Translations under genes and position numbers: made by a program
The notes under the pieces: model-generated
Databases searched by the model: none
What the model was told of the DNA's origin: nothing
What the model saw: only the letters and a program-made list of their open reading frames with translations
Assembly: GCA_902542855.1 (NCBI GenBank)
Contig: CACBWE010000010.1
Coordinates: 1-34,101, forward strand
Length of the DNA stretch: 34,101 bases
Source of the DNA: an uncultured Pelagibacteraceae bacterium
Lineage (GTDB): Bacteria; Pseudomonadota; Alphaproteobacteria; Pelagibacterales; Pelagibacteraceae
Direction: 5' to 3'
Shown: positions 6,930-14,377 of the stretch, in pieces
How positions within the stretch are numbered: position 1 is the stretch's first letter
How the letters are laid out: each line of letters begins with the position of its first letter

Positions 6930-7592
6930 TTAAACCTCTAATGCTTCTTTTATAATTTTAAAATCGATTGGTTTTTTTCTTTTTAAACTAATTTCATCGA
7001 TTTTATATATGAAATCGGAAATTTTGCCATAAGTTCTATCAATTCTCTTGATTATAAATTCAATAAGTTTTTGGTCTATTGATATTTGACGATCAGAAAG
7101 ATTTTTTAATATTAGCGCATAAATTAAATCGTCACCAGGTTTTTCAATTTGAGATAAAATAAAATTAGTAGATCTTGAATTAAGATCATTTAATTTAAAT
7201 TTAAAGTCAACTATTGGCATTTTAGATGTTACTATTAAATACTTATTATCCTGATCTATGATATTTATAAGTGTAAATAATAAGTTTTCATTTATTTTTT
7301 CATTTAAATCTTCAACAATAATATTTTCATATATTTTAATTTGTTGAAGAAAGTCATTATTAATATCTTCTGCATTAATTTTAATTCCTCTATACTTTTC
7401 TAAAAATATATTTATTAAATGACTTTTTCCTGAAAACTTTTCACCTATTAAGTTTATAAAATTTTTATCCCATTTTGGCCAACTATTTAAAAGGCTAAAA
7501 GCGTGTTCGTTGCTTTTTGAAACATAAAAATCCTGATCTTTAAAATTTTGATCATAATCAAATTTAAGTATTTGCTGATTAAGATTTGTCAT
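6930..7592 (-). CDS. hdaA: DnaA-like replication regulator HdaA
   Basis: A 220-residue AAA+ protein resembling the ATPase core of DnaA but without a DNA-binding domain IV. With the sliding clamp, Hda stimulates ATP hydrolysis by DnaA and so prevents re-initiation. Visible features are an N-terminal QQILKF (6-11), similar to the clamp-binding motif of Hda, a Walker A GEKFSGKS (50-57), a Walker B IIVEDLNE (about 91-98), and a DnaA-like sensor region with RTYGKISDF near 190. Placement beside DUF2066 and divergent purM is the standard alphaproteobacterial neighbourhood. It overlaps the DUF2066 gene by 14 bases and abuts aspS, so the three form one operon. Divergence is high, as usual for this family. 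Confidence 0.85.
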   Translation of the reverse strand: MTNLNQQILKFDYDQNFKDQDFYVSKSNEHAFSLLNSWPKWDKNFINLIGEKFSGKSHLINIFLEKYRGIKINAEDINNDFLQQIKIYENIIVEDLNEKINENLLFTLINIIDQDNKYLIVTSKMPIVDFKFKLNDLNSRSTNFILSQIEKPGDDLIYALILKNLSDRQISIDQKLIEFIIKRIDRTYGKISDFIYKIDEISLKRKKPIDFKIIKEALEV

Positions 7593-8667
7593 TTAAAATC
7601 CAAATTTTATTTTTAATTACAAATTCATAATTTTGATCGCTCATAACTTCTAAAAACTTATCGGGTGTTCCATTGAAAATAACTTTATAAAAATTATTTC
7701 GATTATCAAACTTATAAATTGAAAAATTATATATCAAATCCATACCAGATAAAATTTTTTCAAATTTATTAATTTTTATATTATTAGAATTATCAATAGA
7801 AATATTTAAAGATAACTTTACTGAAGTATTGATTTGATTTTGTGATTTCCAAAAATCTTCGTAGACTAATTTTAAATTACCAATAAATTCAATTAAGTCT
7901 TCTTCTTCATCAAAATTAACCTCACCATAATTTAAATTTTTTAAATTATTATTTTGGTTAAAAAAAATTTTGTTAAATACTCTTATTTTGTTATTATCCT
8001 TAAATACAATCATAATAATGTGGTCATTTATATTGTATTTATTTATAATTTCTCTGAAGTCATAAGTTTCCAAAATATTGATATTTTGTTTTATCAATTT
8101 AAAATCATCTAAATCTTCGGTAGGTAAAATATAATTTAAAAGACTGTATTTTTTATTATTTAAATTCCAACTGGAAAATAACTTATTCTCAGAGAACATT
8201 AAAACTTGATTTTTATTTTGATCAACAAGTACGGGGATAAATAAAAAATCTTTTTTCACAGGTAAAGATGGAAATATATTTTTTGACTCTAGTAAATCAA
8301 ATATATTTTTTTTATTAAATGAAACATTTAGGGTAAGATAATAAACTTCATCAATAAACTTTTCTTCCTTAATTGAGAAAGTTTCTATCATTCCTTTTAT
8401 TTGATTAATTGAGGTATTTTTTAATTTTACCTGGTCTTTACTTTGGATAATTGACAAAATTAGTTCATTAAATGCCTTTACAAATCCTTCATCGATAATT
8501 TCATTTTTATTAAAATTTATTTCAAAAGGTGTTGATATTTCGATATCATTTATAGAAAATGTCTTTGCATGACTTTTTCCTGTGGAAAAGAAAATATTTA
8601 TTAAAGCAAGAAATAAAAAAAAATTATATAAAAGCTTTAAATTACTTTGTATAGAAATTAATTTCAT
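7579..8667 (-). CDS. DUF2066 domain protein, exported or membrane-anchored
   Basis: A 362-residue protein with a hydrophobic segment at about 13-31 followed by SHAKTFS, which looks like a signal peptide. The mature N-terminal part (DEGFVKAFNELILSII, then VKLKNTSINQIKGMIETFSIKEEKF and a YYLTLNVSFNKKNIFDLLE strand) fits the DUF2066 family found next to hdaA and purM in alphaproteobacteria. The rest is Asn/Lys-rich without recognised motifs. Function is unknown; a periplasmic location is inferred. It heads the DUF2066-hdaA-aspS operon. Its ATG is only 11 bases from the divergent purM ATG, so the two promoters must overlap coding sequence. Confidence 0.7.
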   Translation of the reverse strand: MKLISIQSNLKLLYNFFLFLALINIFFSTGKSHAKTFSINDIEISTPFEINFNKNEIIDEGFVKAFNELILSIIQSKDQVKLKNTSINQIKGMIETFSIKEEKFIDEVYYLTLNVSFNKKNIFDLLESKNIFPSLPVKKDFLFIPVLVDQNKNQVLMFSENKLFSSWNLNNKKYSLLNYILPTEDLDDFKLIKQNINILETYDFREIINKYNINDHIIMIVFKDNNKIRVFNKIFFNQNNNLKNLNYGEVNFDEEEDLIEFIGNLKLVYEDFWKSQNQINTSVKLSLNISIDNSNNIKINKFEKILSGMDLIYNFSIYKFDNRNNFYKVIFNGTPDKFLEVMSDQNYEFVIKNKIWILNDKS

Positions 8668-8678
8668 AAAACATATTA

Positions 8679-9710
8679 ATGAATAAAAAAAAATTTACCT
8701 ATAGAAAAAGTGGAGTTAATATCAAAGCTGCAGATAAATTTGTTGATTTCATTTCTACAGTTTCAGCAAAAAAAAGAGGCAAAAAAAAGTTCTCCAATAT
8801 AGGAGGGTTTGGATCAATCACAAATATACCAGGTAATATTAAACAACCTAAAATCGTAGCTTGTACTGATGGTGTAGGCACAAAAATTGAAATTGCGAAT
8901 ACATTAAATAAATTTGATACTATTGGTATTGATCTAGTTGCTATGAGTGTAAATGATTTAATTGTTCAAGGAGCTAAACCTTTACTTTTTTTAGATTATA
9001 TTTCAATAAATAAAATTGATCTTAAAAAACTTAAAGCAATAATAAAAGGAATTAATAAAGGCTGCAATCAATCTAAATGTGAACTCGTTGGTGGAGAAAC
9101 TGCTGAAATGCCAGGTACGTATGAAAAAGGTAAATTTGATATCGCAGGTTTTGCAGTAGGAGTTGTAGGTAAGAATAGAATTTTAAATAAAAATAAAATA
9201 AAAAAAAATAATATTATAGTTGCAATTCCTTCCAGCGGCTTACATTCTAATGGGTACTCTCTTGTAAGATATTTATTAAAACAAAAAAAAATAAATATTA
9301 AAAAAAATAAATTTTTAAAATCCGAGCTTTTAAAACCAACTAAAATATATGTTAAAGAAATAATGAATTTAACAAACAACAACTTAATTAATGGTTGTGC
9401 AAATATAACTGGGGGAGGATTATTTGATAATATTAAAAGAATTATTCCAGATAAACTCTCTGCACATATAAGTTTAGATAAAATTAAAACTTCTAAAATA
9501 TTTAATTGGCTTAAAAATAATGGGATTTCCAATAAAGAAATGCTTAAAACATTTAATTGTGGAGTTGGTTTTTGTCTTATTGTTGAAAGTAAAAATTTAA
9601 AAAAAATAAGTAAATTTTTTTCAAAAGAATACAAGCCATATGTTATTGGAAAAATTTTAAATGGTAAAAATAAAGTTAATTTAAATGGTTCTATCAACTG
9701 GTATCAATAG
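8679..9710 (+). CDS. purM: Phosphoribosylformylglycinamidine cyclo-ligase (AIR synthetase)
   Basis: ATP-dependent ring closure of FGAM to aminoimidazole ribonucleotide, step five of purine synthesis. The 343-residue length is typical. Visible signatures are YRKSGVN at the N-terminus, NIGGFGS (40-46), TDGVGTK (63-69), the DLVAMSVNDLIVQGAKPLLF segment, GGETAEMPGTY (138-148), SSGLHSNGYSLVR and the ITGGGLFDN loop. It overlaps purN by 26 bases. No ribosome-binding site is visible before the ATG; CATAAA at 8665-8670 could be a -10 box placing the transcript start at the ATG itself. Confidence 0.97.
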   Translation: MNKKKFTYRKSGVNIKAADKFVDFISTVSAKKRGKKKFSNIGGFGSITNIPGNIKQPKIVACTDGVGTKIEIANTLNKFDTIGIDLVAMSVNDLIVQGAKPLLFLDYISINKIDLKKLKAIIKGINKGCNQSKCELVGGETAEMPGTYEKGKFDIAGFAVGVVGKNRILNKNKIKKNNIIVAIPSSGLHSNGYSLVRYLLKQKKINIKKNKFLKSELLKPTKIYVKEIMNLTNNNLINGCANITGGGLFDNIKRIIPDKLSAHISLDKIKTSKIFNWLKNNGISNKEMLKTFNCGVGFCLIVESKNLKKISKFFSKEYKPYVIGKILNGKNKVNLNGSINWYQ

Positions 9711-10266
9711 AATTAGAACGGCTGTATTTATTTCAGGGACAGGCAGTAATTTAAAATCTTTAGTTAAATTTTCTAAAAATAAAATATCTCCTATATCAAT
9801 TAACTTAATTGTTTCAAATAACTCTAAGGCAAAGGGTTTAAATTATGCCAAAAAATTTAAAATTAAAAAAAAAGTTTTAAATTTTAAAAACAAAAAATTA
9901 AGTGAAAATAAGCTACTCTATATCTTAAAAAAAAATAATATTAAAATGATTTTTCTAGCTGGATTTATGAAAATTTTGTCAAAAAATTTTATAAAAAAAT
10001 TTAAAGGAAAAATTTTAAATATACACCCATCTCTACTACCTAAATACAAAGGATTAAATACTCACCAAAGAGTATTAAATAATAAGGAAAAATACTCAGG
10101 GTGCACTGTTCATTTTGTAAATGCTAGATTAGACTCGGGTAGGATTATTCTACAAAAGAAAGTAAAAATTTCAAAAAAAGATACAGAGTTCTCTCTTGCT
10201 AAAAAAATTTTAATTCAAGAGCATAAACTATACCCAAAAGCTATTTTAAAAATTTTTAATCTTTAA
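9685..10266 (+). CDS. purN: Phosphoribosylglycinamide formyltransferase (GAR transformylase)
   Basis: Transfers a formyl group from 10-formyl-tetrahydrofolate to glycinamide ribonucleotide, step three of purine synthesis. It is 193 residues counting from the ATG at 9685. Signatures are FISGTGSNLKSL (15-26), LAGFMKIL (91-98), NIHPSLLPKYKG with Asn112 and His114, and LDSGRIILQ with Asp150, together the catalytic Asn-His-Asp triad. The family usually starts a few residues before the ISG motif, so the first ~8 residues overlapping purM may not be translated; an ATT at the RIRTAV stretch is an alternative but non-standard start. Its end overlaps the end of convergent ndk by 11 bases. Confidence 0.95.
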   Translation: MVLSTGINRIRTAVFISGTGSNLKSLVKFSKNKISPISINLIVSNNSKAKGLNYAKKFKIKKKVLNFKNKKLSENKLLYILKKNNIKMIFLAGFMKILSKNFIKKFKGKILNIHPSLLPKYKGLNTHQRVLNNKEKYSGCTVHFVNARLDSGRIILQKKVKISKKDTEFSLAKKILIQEHKLYPKAILKIFNL

Positions 10267-10666
10267 AGAAAAAATTTATCTCAATTTTAGCATTTTCAAC
10301 ACTATCTGATCCATGTACTGAATTTTTATCAATAGAAATTCCATATTTCTTTCTAATAGTGCCCTCTTCTGCATCTTTTGGATTTGTGGCGCCCATTAAC
10401 TCTCTATTACCCAAAACTGCATTTTCTTTCTCTAGAACCATAACTACGATTGAGCCAGACGAAAGATAATCACATAAATCGTTATAAAATGGCTTTGTTT
10501 CATGAACTTTGTAAAATTTTTCTGCTTCAGATTTTTCAATTTGAATTTTTTTTTCTTTTAATATTGTAAAACCATTACTTATAAAAATTTCTTTAATTTC
10601 ATTTTCTAAATGTCTTTCAACTGCATCTGGTTTAATAATTGATAAAGTTTGTTCTATATTACTCAT
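10256..10666 (-). CDS. ndk: Nucleoside diphosphate kinase
   Basis: Balances nucleoside triphosphate pools through a phosphohistidine intermediate. The 136-residue protein has the typical beginning EQTLSIIKPDAVER, the Kpn-loop region, the ATNPKDAEEGTIR segment (93-105) and the active-site NSVHGSDS with His118. It follows pepA on the minus strand with an 8-base overlap, so pepA-ndk form an operon. Sequence and length are unremarkable for a Gram-negative enzyme. Confidence 0.97.
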   Translation of the reverse strand: MSNIEQTLSIIKPDAVERHLENEIKEIFISNGFTILKEKKIQIEKSEAEKFYKVHETKPFYNDLCDYLSSGSIVVMVLEKENAVLGNRELMGATNPKDAEEGTIRKKYGISIDKNSVHGSDSVENAKIEINFFFKD

Positions 10667-12113
10667 AATTATCCTCTATTAGTTTATTTAATAACCTGAC
10701 TCCATAACCTGTAGCTCCACCTGAGTTTAATGCTCCTCCATATTTAGAAAATGCCATTCCAGCTATATCTAAATGTGCCCAAGGTGTTTTGTTTAAAATA
10801 AATCTTTGCAAAAATTGAGCAGCAGTTGTTGATCCTGCACCTCCAACATAATTAATGTTTTGCATATCTGCATTTTTAGAGTCTATAAGTTTATCAAAAT
10901 TTTTATTTAATGGCATTCTCCAAACTTTTTCCTCTACATCTTGTCCTGCACTAATTAATTGATTTGATAATTTGTCATCATTTGAAAACAAACCTGCATA
11001 CTCAGATCCAAGAGAAACAATAATTGCTCCTGTTAAAGTTGCTAAATCGACTATAAATTTTGGTTTAAATTTTTCTTCTGTATAAGTAATAGCGTCAGCT
11101 AATACCAACCTTCCCTCTGCGTCAGTGTTTAGAATTTCAACTGTTTTTCCACTATAAGATTTAACTATGTCACCTGGTCTTTGAGCGTTACCTCCTGGCA
11201 TATTTTCTACTAAACCTACAACACCAACAGCATTGACTTTTGCTTTTCTTAAAGCCAAACTTTTCATTAAACCAACAACAACAGCTGATCCTGCCATATC
11301 GTAAGTCATATCTTCCATGAATTTTGCAGGTTTAAGAGAAATACCTCCAGTATCAAAGCAAACTCCTTTTCCAACGAAAGCTAAAGGTTTTGAATTATTT
11401 CTTAAACCTTTCCACTCTATTGTAACTAAATAAGAACCTCTAATACTTCCTTGACCAACTCCGAGTAAAGTATTCATGCCAAGTTTTTTTAATTTTTTTT
11501 GGTCATAAATCTTGATTTTAAGCCCTAGTTTTCTTAATGAGCTTAATCTTTTAGCATATTCATCAGGATGCAATATATTTCCAGGTTCAGATACCAAATC
11601 TCTTGCATAAAAAGTTCCCTCTTCTATTGCTTTAAAATTTAATTGATCTTCGCCTGATGGTTTGTTTCGACCTGTTACAGTTATGGAAATATTTTTTTTT
11701 ATTTTTTTGGTTTTATATTTATCAAATATATAAGATTTTAACTTCAAACCATGTAAAAAAAATCCAACTATATTTTTTTGTTGGGTTCTTAGAGAGTCTG
11801 AATTTAAATTATAATTATTTTTCTTCTGATCACTAAAGAGATCATAAAATTTTGCACCTAAATTTTCTATTTCACTATTAGAATTCTTTTTTTTTATAGA
11901 TATTAATATTATTTTCTTTTTTGAACTTATTTCAAAACTAAGAATTTTTTTTTTAAAATCACTATTCTTTAACAAATCTGAGATAAAAGAATATTGTGTG
12001 CCTGAAATATATTTCTTTAAACCTGAAATATTGAATTTTTCGTCAACAAAAAAGATTAGATTTGACAAATTATTCTTTGGCACAGTTGATTTATAGTAAA
12101 TATTGACTGACAT
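10659..12113 (-). CDS. pepA: Leucyl aminopeptidase (M17, PepA)
   Basis: Dimetal cytosolic aminopeptidase. An Asn/Lys-rich, poorly conserved N-terminal macrodomain-like region is followed by the conserved catalytic half: EPGNILHPDEYA, GKGVCFDTGGISLKP (metal ligands and catalytic Lys), DMAGSAVVVG, ENMPGGNAQRPGDIV, and the signature NTDAEGRL with the second metal ligands and catalytic Arg. Starting at the ATG at 12113 gives 484 residues. A TTG five codons upstream is in frame but has no advantage. It lies in front of ndk and divergently from lptF; pepA next to lptF is a conserved arrangement in proteobacteria. Confidence 0.95.
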   Translation of the reverse strand: MSVNIYYKSTVPKNNLSNLIFFVDEKFNISGLKKYISGTQYSFISDLLKNSDFKKKILSFEISSKKKIILISIKKKNSNSEIENLGAKFYDLFSDQKKNNYNLNSDSLRTQQKNIVGFFLHGLKLKSYIFDKYKTKKIKKNISITVTGRNKPSGEDQLNFKAIEEGTFYARDLVSEPGNILHPDEYAKRLSSLRKLGLKIKIYDQKKLKKLGMNTLLGVGQGSIRGSYLVTIEWKGLRNNSKPLAFVGKGVCFDTGGISLKPAKFMEDMTYDMAGSAVVVGLMKSLALRKAKVNAVGVVGLVENMPGGNAQRPGDIVKSYSGKTVEILNTDAEGRLVLADAITYTEEKFKPKFIVDLATLTGAIIVSLGSEYAGLFSNDDKLSNQLISAGQDVEEKVWRMPLNKNFDKLIDSKNADMQNINYVGGAGSTTAAQFLQRFILNKTPWAHLDIAGMAFSKYGGALNSGGATGYGVRLLNKLIEDNYE

Positions 12114-12172
12114 AAATTTTAAATACAATTTTTAGTAGATGAGTTATATATGAGTAAAAATAACTAATTTCA

Positions 12173-13300
12173 ATGAAAAAAATTTTATTTAGAAAGCTTT
12201 TATTTGATTATTTAACGTTTACTTTTTTTGCTTTGATCTCAACTAGTATAGTGATTTGGGTTTTTCAAGCTGTTAATTTCCTAGATATCATGATTGAAGA
12301 CGGAAGAGATTACTTAGTTTACCTAAAATTTTCATTTCTAAATTTTCCAAAAATTTTAAGTAAAATTCTTCCATTTGTTTTATTTTTTAGCATTTTTTAT
12401 GTAACTATAAAATATGAATTAAATAATGAGTTAATAATTTTTTGGAATTTTGGTATTAATAAAATGCAAATTGTAAATTTCATATTAAAAATTTCATTTT
12501 TTCTTATGTTGTTACAAATATTCTTGACCTCTTATATCGTTCCATATTCACAAGATCTTGCAAGATCATTTATCAGATCCTCAACAGTAAATTTTTATGG
12601 AAATTTTATTAAACCTCAGAAATTTAATGATACTATTAAAGGAGTTACTATTTATGCTGATAAAAAAAATACTGACGGAACTCTACTTAATTTATATATT
12701 AAAAAAGAAATTAAAAAAAATGAATTTCAAATTACTTATGCAAAGTTTGGTAAATTCAAAGAAATTTCAAATACAACTGTTTTAGTTCTTTATGAGGGTG
12801 CTACAATAAATATTAAAAACAAAGAGTATTCGAATATTTCTTTTTCAAAATCTGACTTTGCATTATCAAATCTTAAGTCTAATACTACCACATATAAAAA
12901 AACTCAAGAAATCAGTTCTGATAAATTAATTAAGTGTATATATAATTTTTATAAATTTAAAAAATTTTCTTATGATATTGAAAATTGTTCTACAGGAAAT
13001 TTTCAGGATATATTAAAAGAATTTTATAAAAGATTTATTATCCCTATTTATATTCCAGTTCTTATATTAGTTCCTTTTTTGCTTATCATATTATCTAAAG
13101 AAAGTCCTAATTATCAAAAGTTAAGATTAATTACTTTTTTTACAGGATTTACGATTATAATTTTTTCTGAAACTACTATTAAATTTATTTCAAATTTAAT
13201 CATGCAAAATATCAGTTTAATACTAGCCCCTATAGTAATACTCACTTTTATTTATTTATACTTATATATTAAATTTAAAACTAATTTTTCTAAAATTTAA
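12173..13300 (+). CDS. lptF: LPS export ABC transporter permease LptF
   Basis: Inner-membrane permease of the LptB2FG transporter that extracts LPS and passes it to the LptC/LptA bridge. The 375-residue protein has the YjgP/YjgQ layout: three N-terminal membrane segments (about 15-35, 55-75, 98-118), a periplasmic beta-jellyroll domain (about 125-275) and three C-terminal membrane segments (about 285-365). The N-terminal RKLLFDYLTFTFFAL and FPKILSKILPFVLFFS segments resemble family members. Position between divergent pepA and downstream lptG, lptD supports LptF rather than LptG. Only 3 bases separate it from lptG. Confidence 0.9.
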   Translation: MKKILFRKLLFDYLTFTFFALISTSIVIWVFQAVNFLDIMIEDGRDYLVYLKFSFLNFPKILSKILPFVLFFSIFYVTIKYELNNELIIFWNFGINKMQIVNFILKISFFLMLLQIFLTSYIVPYSQDLARSFIRSSTVNFYGNFIKPQKFNDTIKGVTIYADKKNTDGTLLNLYIKKEIKKNEFQITYAKFGKFKEISNTTVLVLYEGATINIKNKEYSNISFSKSDFALSNLKSNTTTYKKTQEISSDKLIKCIYNFYKFKKFSYDIENCSTGNFQDILKEFYKRFIIPIYIPVLILVPFLLIILSKESPNYQKLRLITFFTGFTIIIFSETTIKFISNLIMQNISLILAPIVILTFIYLYLYIKFKTNFSKI

Positions 13301-13303
13301 AAA

Positions 13304-14377
13304 ATGAAAGTTTATATAAAATTTATTTCATCAATTTTTTTAAAATCTCTTTTATTTGTTTTTTTCGTCATGATAAGTTTAGTTTTCATATTAAACTTAT
13401 TAAGTGAATTAGAGTTTTTCAAAAATGAAAATGTTGGAATAAATTTCACATTATTTTTATCCTTACTTAATTCACCTGCTTTAATTTTTGAGATGTTTCC
13501 ATTTATAATGTTAATAACTATTCAACTTTTTTTTATTAAAATTTATGAACATAAAGAACTTGATATATTCAAATATTCAGGTCTTAAAAATTCAACCATA
13601 CTTAAAATTTTGAGTATATTAAGCATTATTACTGGAATTTTTGTTATAACTTTATTTTATAGCTTATCGTCAAACCTCAAAAATATATATTTGGAACTAA
13701 AATCTAGTTATACAAGTGATGGAAAATATCTTGCAGTTATAACAAAAAATGGTCTTTGGATTAAAGATAAGGTTAATGATAAAATAATAATAACAAATTC
13801 ATCATACATAGATAAGAATTTTTTGATAACAAATTATATCACAATTTTTGATGAAAATTTTAACATAATAAAAAATATTAAAAGTGCAAAAATCGATATT
13901 ACAGAAAAAGATTGGAAAATTTACAATTCAAGAATATATCAAACTAATGAGTACATAGAGAAGGCTGAAATAAGGTTAAAAACTAATTTTGATCTAAATA
14001 GAATTCAAACTCTTTATTCAAATTTATCCGCTTTGAATATATTTGAGTTGTACGAATTAAGAGAAAATTATAAAAATTTAAAATATTCAATTACAGATGT
14101 TGATTTACAATTATACAAACTTGCTTTTTATCCATTATATCTTTTTTTAATGGCACTTTTTTCTTCAGTAATAATGTTGAATATTAAAAAAATCAAAAGC
14201 TCAACATTTAAAATTTTCATAGGAGTATTTTTTTCAGTAATTATATACTATTTAAATAATTTTTCTTATGTATTGGGTGGGACAGAAAGAATTTCCTTAA
14301 TTTTCTCAATAACGATTCCTCTACTATTATTAGCAAGTGTTAACTTTTTAATGTTATACAAAATAAATGAAAAATAA
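13304..14377 (+). CDS. lptG: LPS export ABC transporter permease LptG
   Basis: Second permease of LptB2FG, 357 residues with the same 3+3 membrane-segment plan: about 10-32, 48-75 and 95-118, a periplasmic domain about 125-265, then about 268-350 with three more segments. The stretch EHKELDIFKYSGLKNSTI just after the second membrane segment matches the cytoplasmic coupling region of YjgQ-type proteins (normally E-x-x-x-R-A-G-x). It begins 3 bases after lptF and overlaps lptD by 11 bases, so lptF-lptG-lptD are translated together. The ATPase LptB is not in this window. Confidence 0.9.
   Translation: MKVYIKFISSIFLKSLLFVFFVMISLVFILNLLSELEFFKNENVGINFTLFLSLLNSPALIFEMFPFIMLITIQLFFIKIYEHKELDIFKYSGLKNSTILKILSILSIITGIFVITLFYSLSSNLKNIYLELKSSYTSDGKYLAVITKNGLWIKDKVNDKIIITNSSYIDKNFLITNYITIFDENFNIIKNIKSAKIDITEKDWKIYNSRIYQTNEYIEKAEIRLKTNFDLNRIQTLYSNLSALNIFELYELRENYKNLKYSITDVDLQLYKLAFYPLYLFLMALFSSVIMLNIKKIKSSTFKIFIGVFFSVIIYYLNNFSYVLGGTERISLIFSITIPLLLLASVNFLMLYKINEK

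Noticed and set aside
9068..9697. Long open frame on the minus strand under purM (209 codons)
   Set aside because: It lies entirely antisense to a well-conserved purM, its translation is Leu/Ile/Phe-rich shadow sequence, and no family is recognised.
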